Source: an uncultured bacterium (lineage in GTDB: Bacteria; Elusimicrobiota; Elusimicrobia; Elusimicrobiales; Elusimicrobiaceae). Taken from it: DNA of 64,000 bases. The stretch is taken from NCBI GenBank assembly GCA_949291545.1, contig CASEWB010000006.1:62001-126000 (forward strand). Reading direction: 5' to 3'. Shown one piece after another: positions 42,113 through 50,482 of this stretch. The notes beneath the pieces were generated by a model. The model had not been told where the DNA came from. It ran no database searches and saw only the letters and a list, made by a program, of their open reading frames with translations. Each line of letters begins with the position of its first letter. Within the stretch, counting starts at the first letter, position 1. A program made the position numbers and the translations under genes.

Positions 42113-42697
42113 TTAATAATTGGGGAAGCGGTAACAAGCCACGCGCGCTGAACCATAGGCGCACGTTTCTTCCTGGGTATTGGTAATCGCGCGGCACATT
42201 TTTTTGGCCCAATCGCCCGTTGGCATACAAAAAACGGCCCCCGGATCCGCCCCCAATATTTTGGCACTGGAAGGGTTCAGCACCATATATAAGAAAAATC
42301 CTCGATTAGTACCAGGCTCCGTGAAAGTAGTGCTATACACGCCGCCATTAACGGACCGAAACACCCAATCAGAAGAAATTTTTAAGGTATAATTACAATA
42401 TGTATTATCTCCCGTAAACGTAGCAGATTCATAGCCAATCCCAGCCGCATCGGCAAATGCGCCCAAATCTAAGCAGATGTTTCTTCCGCCATCCAATATA
42501 TATAGATCGCGGCCGCGTTTTAGTTCTTTAAACCACGGCAAAATTTTGGCTACGCGGCTTTTCATTACTGCTTTTTCATACTGAGGCAGGGCGACCGCCG
42601 CCAAAATGCCGATGATTAAAACCACTACTAACAGCTCTATTAGCGTAAATCCGGGGCTTTTATTCGCCGGGGATGATTTTTGATAAATTTTGTCCAT
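42113..42697 (-). CDS. Type IV prepilin 5 (leaderless type C)
   Basis: 194 aa. Leader MDKIYQKSSPANKSPG then FTLIELLVVVLIIGILAAVAL. Close paralogue of prepilin 4: both begin with KAV.KSRVA.ILPWFKELKRG and end ACYRFPNY, while the middle and surface loops differ. The start is leaderless-like. Divergence concentrated in exposed loops would fit antigenic variation or specialised subunits. Confidence 0.92.
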   Translation of the reverse strand: MDKIYQKSSPANKSPGFTLIELLVVVLIIGILAAVALPQYEKAVMKSRVAKILPWFKELKRGRDLYILDGGRNICLDLGAFADAAGIGYESATFTGDNTYCNYTLKISSDWVFRSVNGGVYSTTFTEPGTNRGFFLYMVLNPSSAKILGADPGAVFCMPTGDWAKKMCRAITNTQEETCAYGSARVACYRFPNY

Positions 42698-42716
42698 AGC
42701 CAAAATTTATCAAAAA
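42677..42716. repeat. Perfect 16-bp inverted repeat across the pilin 5 start codon
   Basis: Arms 42677-42692 and 42701-42716, loop of 8 bp with the ATG, same arms as at pilin 4. Confidence 0.8.
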
Positions 42717-42732
42717 AAAAAAAACAAATCAA
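42704..42732 (-). promoter_or_regulatory. Poly-T spacer promoter of pilin 5 (17-bp spacer)
   Basis: TTGATT, then TG-T13-GA, then TAAATT; optimal spacer, so likely the most active of the three. Confidence 0.7.
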
Positions 42733-42904
42733 GGCCTGCCAGGCCCTGGGGCGCTGCCCTGGACAAGGTTTTGCAAAATACGGCACTTACGCAAAAAGGA
42801 AACAACCATTTGGGAATGTTTTTGCGGCACCCTTCCGGGCCGCCACCCAATGCCCCTATACAACCAAACAGCCCCCAGCCCAGCTGGGGGTTCCCCAACA
42901 AACA

Positions 42905-42930
42905 AAAACCCCCGCTTTCGCGGGGGTTTT
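42905..42930. terminator. Terminator of the ribosomal protein operon
   Basis: ACCCCCGC, TTTC loop, GCGGGGGT with A and T tracts, after the rplI stop. Confidence 0.8.
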
Positions 42931-42952
42931 ACAAAACGCAAATGATCGGGAT

Positions 42953-43465
42953 TTATTTGGCTTCGGCAACCGCTTCGGCTTTTTCTTCCGGCTTGGCATC
43001 GGCGATTTTTTCTTCCACCGGGGTCAAGGGGTTGATCTGCACTTTGATCGTGGCGGTCACGGTCGGCTTCAAATAAATGCCTACTTCGGTTTCACCCAAA
43101 GCTTTAATCGGCATATTCAGCTCAATCGCGTCCTTGGCAATGTTGTGGCCCAAGGCATTCAAAGCTTTGTAAATATCAGCCTTGTTGACGGAACCGAACA
43201 CTACGCCGTCGCTATTGACGGTTTTGGTGAACGGAAGCACCACCCCGGCCAATTTTTCGGCAATGGCGCGAGCTTCGGCCAGTTCCGCTTCAATGCGTTT
43301 GGCGCGTCTTTCGGCGCCGAGCTGCCAGTTCTTAATCGCGCCTTCGGTGGCGAGTTCCGCCAAGCGGTGCGGGATCAAGAAGTTGCGGGCGTAGCCGGGC
43401 TTTACATCTACAATGCTGCCCACCATACCCAAGTTTTTCACGTTCTGTTTCAAAATAACTTTCAT
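42953..43465 (-). CDS. rplI: 50S ribosomal protein L9
   Basis: 170 aa. N-terminal MKVILKQNVKNLGMVGSIVDVKPGYARNFLIPHRLA is the L9 signature region (first half 1-20 binds 23S rRNA), followed by the linker helix and C-terminal domain. An extra acidic Ala/Glu tail of about 20 residues follows position 150. Last gene of rpsF-ssb-rpsR-rplI. Confidence 0.96.
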   Translation of the reverse strand: MKVILKQNVKNLGMVGSIVDVKPGYARNFLIPHRLAELATEGAIKNWQLGAERRAKRIEAELAEARAIAEKLAGVVLPFTKTVNSDGVVFGSVNKADIYKALNALGHNIAKDAIELNMPIKALGETEVGIYLKPTVTATIKVQINPLTPVEEKIADAKPEEKAEAVAEAK

Positions 43466-43481
43466 TTCCAGGTCCTCCGGC

Positions 43482-43808
43482 TTATTTCTTGGGCAACGAG
43501 TACGGCAAAATCGCCAAGTTGCGGTCGCGTTTGATCGCTTTGGTGATTTGGCGCTGGTGTTTGGCGCAGGTGCCGGTGATTCTTCTGGAAAGGATTTTGC
43601 CGCTTTCCATCGTGAAAGACTTTACGAACTGAAAGTTCTTATAGTCGACATTTTCAATTTTTTCAGCGCAGACTTTGCAGACTTTTCTTCTGCTTTCAAA
43701 GCGCTTTTTGCCCATAAACGGACGCGCCGGTCTTTCCGGGCGGGCGGCCGTGTTGGCAGCGGCGGGAGCCGCGGCCGGGGCTTGCGTGTTTTTCATTTCT
43801 TCAGCCAT
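43482..43808 (-). CDS. rpsR: 30S ribosomal protein S18
   Basis: 108 aa. The core has the cysteine-containing KVCKVCAEKIENVDYKN and GKILSRRITGTCAKHQRQ, the latter the S18 signature; a third cysteine suggests the zinc-type form. An N-terminal Ala/Pro-rich extension of about 30 residues is unusual, as S18 is normally 70-80 aa. Confidence 0.95.
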   Translation of the reverse strand: MAEEMKNTQAPAAAPAAANTAARPERPARPFMGKKRFESRRKVCKVCAEKIENVDYKNFQFVKSFTMESGKILSRRITGTCAKHQRQITKAIKRDRNLAILPYSLPKK

Positions 43809-43831
43809 TTGTTATCTCTCTTTGGTTCCTG

Positions 43832-44275
43832 TTAAAAAGGCACGTCGTCTTCCATCACGTCGGTGGTGGGAACGTCGTCCTTGGCGGCCGGGGCTACTTC
43901 CGGGTTGTACGAAGCCGCGGCGCCGGATTCCAGTATTTGGATTCTCCGGGCGGTTACCTGCATAGATCTGCGGGTCTGTCCGGTAGTTTTGTCGGTGTAT
44001 TCGCTGCTGGTGAGGCGGCCTTCCACTTGAATGGGAGTCCCTTTTTTCACCCGGTCTTTACACCGTTCAGCGGCAGCACCCCAAACCACTATGGGAACAA
44101 ACACAGTGTCGTCCTTCCACTCGTTTGTGCTAGCGTCTAAGTATCTGCGGTTCACCGCAATGTCACAACGGCACACTGCCTGACCTTTCTGCGTAAAAGA
44201 CACGTTCGGGTCACGTGTTAACCGTCCGACCAGAAGTACAATGTTCTGTTCCGGTAATCTGATTTGTGCTGTCAT
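43832..44275 (-). CDS. ssb: Single-stranded DNA-binding protein
   Basis: 147 aa. OB fold with NIVLLVGRLTRDPNVSFTQKG, FVPIVVWGAAAERC, and a flexible tail ending VMEDDVPF, the acidic tip that binds partner proteins. Start at 44275 preferred (AAGGT upstream); the longer frame enters rpsF. Confidence 0.95.
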   Translation of the reverse strand: MTAQIRLPEQNIVLLVGRLTRDPNVSFTQKGQAVCRCDIAVNRRYLDASTNEWKDDTVFVPIVVWGAAAERCKDRVKKGTPIQVEGRLTSSEYTDKTTGQTRRSMQVTARRIQILESGAAASYNPEVAPAAKDDVPTTDVMEDDVPF

Positions 44276-44282
44276 AGCGACC

Positions 44283-44603
44283 TTATTTTGCAACGGCAGG
44301 AGCCGGTTTTACTTTCACTTCCACGGCGTTCATCGTCATGGAGCGAAGTACTTTTTCGTTAAGTTTCAAAGCGTCTTCAAACACTTTTACGAATTTGGGT
44401 TCGGCTTTGAACTTAAGGTAGAGGTAAAAACCGTCGCGAACGTGGTTTACTTCGTGGGTGAATTTTCTTCTGCCCAGTTTTTCTTCGCTGACGACTTCTC
44501 CACCGTTTTTCGCGATCAAGTCTTTGGCCTTGGTCACGAATTCGCCCACTTCTCCGTCGGAGAGTTGGGGTTTAACAATGATTACGCTTTCGTAAGTTTT
44601 CAT
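44283..44603 (-). CDS. rpsF: 30S ribosomal protein S6
   Basis: 106 aa from ATG at 44603: MKTYESVIIVKPQLSDGEV, then GRRKFTHEVNHVRDGFYLYLKF, the S6 fold. It pairs with S18. The Shine-Dalgarno site is weak, which fits translational control by the leader. Confidence 0.93.
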   Translation of the reverse strand: MKTYESVIIVKPQLSDGEVGEFVTKAKDLIAKNGGEVVSEEKLGRRKFTHEVNHVRDGFYLYLKFKAEPKFVKVFEDALKLNEKVLRSMTMNAVEVKVKPAPAVAK

Positions 44604-44727
44604 ATACCAATTATTCTTTTTTATTGCGTTTTGTAGGGCCAAAAAGCCCCCGCGGGCATTCCTACCCGGAGAGTTTTTGCGGATTTCTTCGGCCTTGCTC
44701 ACCTATGGCCGGGGCTATCCTAACCCT
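44604..44727 (-). promoter_or_regulatory. rpsF leader, candidate S6/S18 autoregulatory RNA
   Basis: About 120 nt between the inferred start site and rpsF. On the minus strand GTAGG and CCTAC enclose an inner GCCC/GGGC hairpin, with CCGG nearby. In many bacteria the rpsF leader carries an S6:S18-binding structure; the fit here is only topological. Confidence 0.35.
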
Positions 44728-44733
44728 ATGAAT

Positions 44734-44742
44734 ATTATAACA
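44734..44742 (-). promoter_or_regulatory. Extended -10 promoter of rpsF-ssb-rpsR-rplI
   Basis: TGT directly before a perfect TATAAT (TGTTATAAT on the minus strand), an extended -10. No good -35 at the right distance. Confidence 0.55.
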
Positions 44743-44775
44743 AAATTAGCGTCCAAACGGGGATTTTGTCTGCCC

Positions 44776-45003
44776 TTAGGCCCGTTTTAGAAAAATTTTG
44801 GCGGGGCTGGTAGCGCCTTTGATAAGGGAAAGTTTATTTTCCGCCACACCCAAATGTTGCGCTAAAAGCGTGCGGACCGCTTCGTTAGCGCGGCCTTGCT
44901 CCGCAGGGGCTTTTACCCAAATTTCGTAACTATCCGGCCCTTTTTGTTCCAAACGGTTTTTCTTTTCGCCCGCGTGCACTTTTACTTTTACAAAACTTTC
45001 CAT
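44776..45003 (-). CDS. DUF167 (YggU-like) protein
   Basis: 75 aa. VKVHAGEKKNRLE, then IWVKAPAEQGRANEAVRTLLA and NKLSLIKGATSPAKIFL match the DUF167 fold along its full length. Function not established. It stands alone, read leftward. Confidence 0.88.
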   Translation of the reverse strand: MESFVKVKVHAGEKKNRLEQKGPDSYEIWVKAPAEQGRANEAVRTLLAQHLGVAENKLSLIKGATSPAKIFLKRA

Positions 45004-45056
45004 ATAGCTATTGTACTTTTTCCCACCGCTGCACGCAAAAATGGATAAGGGGCTTT

Positions 45057-45545
45057 TTACAGGCTTTGCTTAAATTGGTCACACAAATATTGGGAGCCCG
45101 GCTTTATTACATCACAATCGCGGCGGGACGGGTGTTGATCCGAATATTGGTAACCAATCGTTAAAGTAACATAGCGTTCTTGGACACACTCCGTGTGATT
45201 CCTTCCATCAGAAGCCGGGCAAAAATGGACCAAAATTTTACCTTGACTCTGATTATTGGCGTCTATATTGGCATAAGGGCAGTCATATCCTAACGAATCA
45301 TAAGACTGCATCCGTACACAGTCGCTAAAAACATCTATATCCAACGGTGAATTCTGCAACGCATATTCCCCGTTGGCTAAATAATACCGCTCCTGTGCGT
45401 CCATTAGCGGACGCAGCCGCTGCAAAACGCCCGCAAAGCGGCTTTTGTTTACCGCTTTTTGATACTGTGGCAACGCAATAGCCGCCAAAACCCCAATAAT
45501 CAAAACGACAACCAGCAGTTCTATCAAAGTAAAACCCTTTTTCAT
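45057..45545 (-). CDS. Type IV prepilin 6
   Basis: 162 aa. Leader MKKG then FTLIELLVVVLIIGVLAAIAL, E5 present; globular part with cysteines in DCVRMQSYDSLGYDCP and HFCPAS, DRYV-type strand LTIGYQYS. It has AAGGGAG upstream and a leader of about 70 nt from its poly-T promoter, unlike pilins 3-5. Confidence 0.93.
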   Translation of the reverse strand: MKKGFTLIELLVVVLIIGVLAAIALPQYQKAVNKSRFAGVLQRLRPLMDAQERYYLANGEYALQNSPLDIDVFSDCVRMQSYDSLGYDCPYANIDANNQSQGKILVHFCPASDGRNHTECVQERYVTLTIGYQYSDQHPSRRDCDVIKPGSQYLCDQFKQSL

Positions 45546-45620
45546 AAAAGCTCCCTTAAAACGCGGATTTATAAGCCCGACGCTCTATCTATAAGGCACA
45601 GACCAAAATACAGCAGGAGT

Positions 45621-45649
45621 AGTGTATCAAAAAAAAAAAAATAAAACAA
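45621..45649 (-). promoter_or_regulatory. Poly-T spacer promoter of pilin 6 (17-bp spacer)
   Basis: TTGTTT, then TA-T13-GA, then TACACT, about 76 bp before the start codon. Confidence 0.65.
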
Positions 45650-45756
45650 GGCCAAGGTCTGCGCCTTGCTACCAAGTTGCTTAAGCCAACCAAGCGCAGA
45701 ACTGCCGACTTCGTGCAACGTGCTCATCTGGCTGTTACTTTTTAGCCTATACGCAA

Positions 45757-45786
45757 AAACGGGGGCAAACCGAAGTTTGCCCCCGC
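45757..45786 (-). terminator. Terminator of gpmI
   Basis: CGGGGGCAAAC and GTTTGCCCCCG, 11-bp stem with CGAA loop; T tract on the minus strand. Confidence 0.85.
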
Positions 45787-45806
45787 ACGTTGCTTTAGTT
45801 GAAACG

Positions 45807-47363
45807 TTATTTTTCCGCGATCAGGCTCTTGGCCGTCATTTCGGCCGGTTTTTTAAGCCCCATCACATCCAAAACCGTCACCGCAATGTCGCCCAGGTTG
45901 CCGGTAGCGGCCATCTTGGCGTTTTTGTGGTCTTTGCTGACGTACACAAAGTCCACCAGGTTGGTGGTGTGCGCGGTTTTGGGCATATTGATTTTGTCGT
46001 CCCACATTTCTTCGGCGTTGCCGTGGTCGGCAGTGATGAACACCGTGTAACCCGCCGCCAAGGCGGCTTCGGTCACCAGGCCGGTGCATTCGTCCACTAC
46101 TTCTACGGCTTTTACGACGGATTTAAAGTTGCCCGTATGGCCCACCATATCGCAGTTGGCAAAGTTAATGACGATAAAGTCATACTTGTTAGTTGCGATT
46201 TGTTTGAGCGCTTCGTCTTTTACGATATAAGCTTCCATCTCCGGGTGTTCCGCAAAGGTGGCCGGGTCAAAGCGGCCCTTGATTTCGATGCGGTCTTCGC
46301 CGGGGTAGGGCTTAATCAGTTTGCCGTTAAAGAACGAAGTAACGTGTTTAAATTTTTGGGTTTCGGCCAAGCGCAGCTGTTTCAAGCCGGCTTTGGAAAT
46401 GACTTCACCCAACAAGTTATTCATACCGCCGCCATCCGTCATAGAAGGCAGTGCGTTGTAGGGGAAGGCATCGTAATATTTGGTCAACCCGCAGTAGACG
46501 CACGGCACGCGGGGCCCGCGGTTTTTGCCCGGGTAATCGTCGTCAATAAACGCGCGGGTGATTTGGATGGCGCGGTCCTGGCGGAAGTTAAAGAAAACAA
46601 CGCTGGAACCTTCTTCCATTCCTTTATAATCACCCAACACGGTCGGCGGGATATATTCGTCCACCATCGGGCCGCCGTCGGGGGTTTTCATAGTCTTGTA
46701 ATCGTTCAGCACCACTTCTTCAGCCGTGGTGCCGTGCAAGCCTTCGGCCCGCACGATTAAATTGTAAGCTTTATCGGTCAAATCCCAATCTTCGCCGCGG
46801 TCCATAGCGTAGTAGCGGCCTTGGATGGTGGCAATTTTCCCCACGCCGTATTCTTTCATTTTGTCTTCCAGCGTGCGGATAAAACCCACCGAGCTTTGCG
46901 GCGGCGTATCGCGGCCATCGGCAAAGAAGTGCACGTACACGTCTTTAATTCCTTTTTCGGCGGCGTATTTTAAAATAGCAAAAAGATGGTCCTGGTGGGC
47001 GTGGACGCCTTCGTCCTGCACCAACCCCATCACATGCAAAGGTTTATGGTTGTTTACGCAGTTATCCACGCACGCGGCAAACGCAGTGGATTTGAACAAC
47101 GAACCGTCTTCAATCGTATCTTTCAAGCGTTTGAGCTCCTGGATAACAATTCTGCCCGCGCCCATATTCAGGTGCCCCACTTCGGAAGAGCCCATATAGC
47201 CGGCAGGCAAGCCCACTTGTTCGCCGGAGGCTTCAATTTGGGTATGCGGATATTCGGCCAAGTATTTGTCCATATTCGGCGTTTTAGCGTTTGTTACGGC
47301 ATTATACGGGCCGGCTTTGGCATTCCCCCAGCCGTCTCTAATAATTAAAACCACTTTATTCAT
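45807..47363 (-). CDS. gpmI: 2,3-bisphosphoglycerate-independent phosphoglycerate mutase
   Basis: 518 aa, normal length. IRDGWGNAK at the start, the phosphoserine nucleophile in MGSSEVGHLNMGAGR, HFFADGRDTPP, and C-terminal metal ligands in NCDMVGHTGN and FITADHGNAE. It converts 3- to 2-phosphoglycerate in glycolysis using manganese. AAGGAG upstream. Confidence 0.97.
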   Translation of the reverse strand: MNKVVLIIRDGWGNAKAGPYNAVTNAKTPNMDKYLAEYPHTQIEASGEQVGLPAGYMGSSEVGHLNMGAGRIVIQELKRLKDTIEDGSLFKSTAFAACVDNCVNNHKPLHVMGLVQDEGVHAHQDHLFAILKYAAEKGIKDVYVHFFADGRDTPPQSSVGFIRTLEDKMKEYGVGKIATIQGRYYAMDRGEDWDLTDKAYNLIVRAEGLHGTTAEEVVLNDYKTMKTPDGGPMVDEYIPPTVLGDYKGMEEGSSVVFFNFRQDRAIQITRAFIDDDYPGKNRGPRVPCVYCGLTKYYDAFPYNALPSMTDGGGMNNLLGEVISKAGLKQLRLAETQKFKHVTSFFNGKLIKPYPGEDRIEIKGRFDPATFAEHPEMEAYIVKDEALKQIATNKYDFIVINFANCDMVGHTGNFKSVVKAVEVVDECTGLVTEAALAAGYTVFITADHGNAEEMWDDKINMPKTAHTTNLVDFVYVSKDHKNAKMAATGNLGDIAVTVLDVMGLKKPAEMTAKSLIAEK

Positions 47364-47375
47364 ACTTATTTCTCC

Positions 47376-47969
47376 TTATTTACTGCACATCAAATCTTTC
47401 CAGCGGGTGTACTGGAATTTTTGCAATTGTTCCAGTGTCGTCACCCCGTGCTTACTTAATATTGTAAGAAAATAATAGAAAATCTGCTCGGCCATTTTGG
47501 TATCGGCCATAGCCCGGTGCCAGCCTTGGGAGTTAATGCCCAGTTCGGCCGCGATACAACCCAAGTTGTTTTTGGCAAACTTGCCGCTTTTGCGCGCCAG
47601 TTTCAGCGTATCTACTACCGGATACGGCGGCAAATGCATACCGCATTGGGCAAATTCGCTTTTTAAAAAGTTTACGTCAAAATCGGCATTATGCGCCACA
47701 ATCACGCAATCGTCCAGCAGGGAAAGCAGTTTAGGCAAAATATCAGCAAACGAAGGCGCCTTGGCTACCATTTCGTTCGTAATGCCGTGAATGGCAATTA
47801 CGTCCGGGTGCATGGGCATACCCGGGTTTAGCAAAGTGGAGAATTCTTCCAGCACACGCCCCCCGCGCGAAACGGACAACGCCACCTCGCAAATTTTGCC
47901 GCCGCCTTCCGGCGACAGGCCCGTCGTTTCCGTATCCAAACAAGCGAATTTAACTTCTGACAGTTGCAT
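47376..47969 (-). CDS. DnaQ-like 3'-5' exonuclease
   Basis: 197 aa DEDDh exonuclease: CLDTETTGLSP (D, E), IVAHNADFDVNFL, and HRAMADTKMA with the catalytic His and Asp. It resembles the proofreading epsilon subunit of DNA polymerase III, or a stand-alone exonuclease. It lies 3 bp after a DUF3307 gene and 12 bp before gpmI. Confidence 0.92.
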   Translation of the reverse strand: MQLSEVKFACLDTETTGLSPEGGGKICEVALSVSRGGRVLEEFSTLLNPGMPMHPDVIAIHGITNEMVAKAPSFADILPKLLSLLDDCVIVAHNADFDVNFLKSEFAQCGMHLPPYPVVDTLKLARKSGKFAKNNLGCIAAELGINSQGWHRAMADTKMAEQIFYYFLTILSKHGVTTLEQLQKFQYTRWKDLMCSK

Positions 47970-47972
47970 AAG

Positions 47973-48686
47973 TTACCAATTTAAATAAAACCGCAGCCGC
48001 ACCAAAAACCCAATCAAGGCAGCGCCAAACGCCCCCATATAGAACGCAAAGTTGGAAGAGTCCATCAAACGTATTTTCCGCGCATACAGGCACGCCACAA
48101 ACCATACGAGCAGCAGCACAATCCACCGCCAGCCGGGCAGCAGCATAATTAAAAAGAAAATAGCGCACATCATCGTCAGCAGCCAGCGTTCGTCAAAGGT
48201 GGGGTAATCGCGGCCGTAGCGGTCCTGTTCCACGGCAAAGATGAACCACCCCAACACGCGGGTGGCCGTCACCAGCCCGACAAAGAAAATAATCCACGGT
48301 TCGGCAAAAAAGTTGCCCGTATCGTACAACACTTTAAACGGCACGCACAAAAACAGGAACAGCAAATTGACGAACGTTTTGACAAAAAACGTCAGTACGT
48401 GCCCGTGACGGATTTTCCCGCCGAACTGAAAGAACCGGTCCACAAACACCAAAAACACGCAAAACAGCAAAATGCACAGCCAGCCCGGTATGTGCCAAAA
48501 ACCCAAGAAGGGCCAGGGCATCGTTAAATACCCGTAGCACAGCAAAAACGCCCAGCACAAAAACACGCCCGCGTGCAAGGCAATCGCCCGGGGACGGTTT
48601 TGTTCTTCCATGCGGTTAATGGTCTTGTGGAAAAAAACAAAATCCGTTAGAAAAAACGCCAAAAACAAACGCCAAAATACAATCAT
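47973..48686 (-). CDS. DUF3307-like integral membrane protein
   Basis: 237 aa with about six to seven membrane segments. The N-terminus VFWRLFLAFFLTDFVFFHKTINRM fits DUF3307, a family of unknown function with this LTDF-type start. Start at 48686 overlaps the histidine kinase stop (ATGA), so the two are coupled; a longer frame inside the kinase gene is rejected. Confidence 0.75.
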   Translation of the reverse strand: MIVFWRLFLAFFLTDFVFFHKTINRMEEQNRPRAIALHAGVFLCWAFLLCYGYLTMPWPFLGFWHIPGWLCILLFCVFLVFVDRFFQFGGKIRHGHVLTFFVKTFVNLLFLFLCVPFKVLYDTGNFFAEPWIIFFVGLVTATRVLGWFIFAVEQDRYGRDYPTFDERWLLTMMCAIFFLIMLLPGWRWIVLLLVWFVACLYARKIRLMDSSNFAFYMGAFGAALIGFLVRLRFYLNW

Positions 48687-50392
48687 TTCGTCTCCTTGGG
48701 AAGCATAACAGTAAATGTGCTCCCCTGGCCCGGCTGCGAAACTGCTTCCAACGTGCCGCCGTGCGCCTGCACGATTTGGCGGCTGATAAACAGCCCCAGC
48801 CCGTACCCGGGCCGATCCGTCCGGACCTGGTAATATTTTTGAAACAGACCTTTCATTTCGGCTTCGGAAATACCGATGCCGCTGTCCTGCACAGCTATAT
48901 AATACGCTTTTTCGTTTTGCCACGCACGCACACGCACAAAACCTTTATCCGTAAATTTTACTGCATTGGACACCAAATTCATAATTACCCGCTGCAACAG
49001 TTTCGGGTCCGCCGGCAAATGATCCACCGACGCTTCGAACGTAAGCTGCAATTTTTTCTCCCGGGCGGCCGGAGACAGCGTATCCGTTACATTCTTAAGA
49101 AGCGCCGAAATATCCACACTTTCTTTTTGGGGGTTCATCATACCCGCCTGTACGCGGGAAACGTCCAGCACGTCCTCCAAAAGCGAAGATAAATTCCGCG
49201 CCGCCTGGCTCATTTGCTCCAAATATTCTTTTTGCTCTTCCGGGCTGGCTTTGCCGCTTTGTAAAATGTACAAATATCCCTGCAAGCCAAGCAAGGGGGC
49301 GCGCAAATCGTGCGCCACGGAACGGAACACTTGTTCTTTCATTTCGCTTACTTGCGCCTGCAGCTGGAGCACTTGATAATCTTTCAAATCGGCCGTCATT
49401 TTATTAAACGAGGCAATTAACTGTTTAAACTCTCCCCAACCGATTTCTTCGTCTATCTTTTCGTCCAAATTTCCCCGGCTTACTTCCCGCGCCGCGCGGG
49501 AAAGGGCTTCTATGGGTTCGCCCAACCGCTCGGCAAACGTCAGTGCGCCAAAATAAGCCAGCGTGGCTATGGTTAAGAAAAACAACGCCAAAATAATGTT
49601 GGTATAGTAGATGCTGCGGTACGCCTCGCTTTTTAGCTGCAACACCGCCACATATGCGCCCAAAATAGGGGACGGCGCAAACGCCCCCACATAGGTTTCT
49701 TGCGGGGTTTTTAGTTTTTTAATCAGCTGGTCTTGCGAAGCAAAAGCATTTTTTAAGGTTTCCGCATCAAAGGCAGGTTTATATTGATAATCATTTGCAT
49801 ACACGGAGCCATTTTGGTCCACAATATAGATGCGCCCCGTCACCCCGATGCGCTGTTCCTGCACGCGGGAGAGGAAGCCAAAAAAACTCATAATCCCATA
49901 CAAAAAATCGCCATTGGGCAAGGGGTAAATAAACTCGCTGATCGGGCGGCCGGCCATCACATCAAAACTGCTTACGGACAGGCGTTTCTGCTGGGCCAGT
50001 TGCGGCAGGGAAGGGTCCTTGGTCAAATCCATAGCAGGAACCTGCGCCAGGATTTGTTTTTCGCCCACCCGGTAGAGTTCTTTGCCCTGTTTATTCAGCA
50101 CGGCAAGCATTAAAAAATCCGGGTTGGCGCTGAGGGCTTCCTGCAAAGCGTCCTGCGGGTTTTTCCCTTCATTTAGCATATCGGTTATATGTTGGGCAAA
50201 TGCCAAACGCCAGGACAAATCTTCTATATGCTGGTTCAAAGAGGAAGAAACAATTTGCGCCAAATTGGCGTGCGTTTCCAAGATATTATCTTTCAAATGC
50301 ACCTGGTAATAGGCAAGCAACAACAGCATAGGCACCAAAGGCATTAGCACCACGGCCAGGAACAATTTAAAAAGTTTGGAAAATATGGACAT
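48683..50392 (-). CDS. Sensor histidine kinase with HAMP domain
   Basis: 569 aa. Two membrane segments (about 8-28 and 275-297) enclose a large extracytoplasmic sensor region with Cache-like features (GRIYIVDQNGSVYAND). Then HAMP, the phosphorylation helix SVAHDLRAPLLGL (His about 358), and an ATPase domain with NLVSNAVKF, DSGIGIS and GYGLGLFI. It would phosphorylate a response regulator, but none is encoded in this window. Translation is coupled to the downstream DUF3307 protein. Confidence 0.93.
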   Translation of the reverse strand: MSIFSKLFKLFLAVVLMPLVPMLLLLAYYQVHLKDNILETHANLAQIVSSSLNQHIEDLSWRLAFAQHITDMLNEGKNPQDALQEALSANPDFLMLAVLNKQGKELYRVGEKQILAQVPAMDLTKDPSLPQLAQQKRLSVSSFDVMAGRPISEFIYPLPNGDFLYGIMSFFGFLSRVQEQRIGVTGRIYIVDQNGSVYANDYQYKPAFDAETLKNAFASQDQLIKKLKTPQETYVGAFAPSPILGAYVAVLQLKSEAYRSIYYTNIILALFFLTIATLAYFGALTFAERLGEPIEALSRAAREVSRGNLDEKIDEEIGWGEFKQLIASFNKMTADLKDYQVLQLQAQVSEMKEQVFRSVAHDLRAPLLGLQGYLYILQSGKASPEEQKEYLEQMSQAARNLSSLLEDVLDVSRVQAGMMNPQKESVDISALLKNVTDTLSPAAREKKLQLTFEASVDHLPADPKLLQRVIMNLVSNAVKFTDKGFVRVRAWQNEKAYYIAVQDSGIGISEAEMKGLFQKYYQVRTDRPGYGLGLFISRQIVQAHGGTLEAVSQPGQGSTFTVMLPKETK

Positions 50393-50482
50393 AACTTACC
50401 TTATTATCATTATATCAATTCGTTGCCGCCAAACGGGGATTTTTTCCCGGGGCCGAAAGACCCAAAAATTCATTGGGTCTGC

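Noticed and set aside
48687-48923. Longer N-terminus for the DUF3307-like protein
   Set aside because: It would lie wholly inside the histidine kinase gene and lacks hydrophobic or family features; the ATGA overlap start is better.
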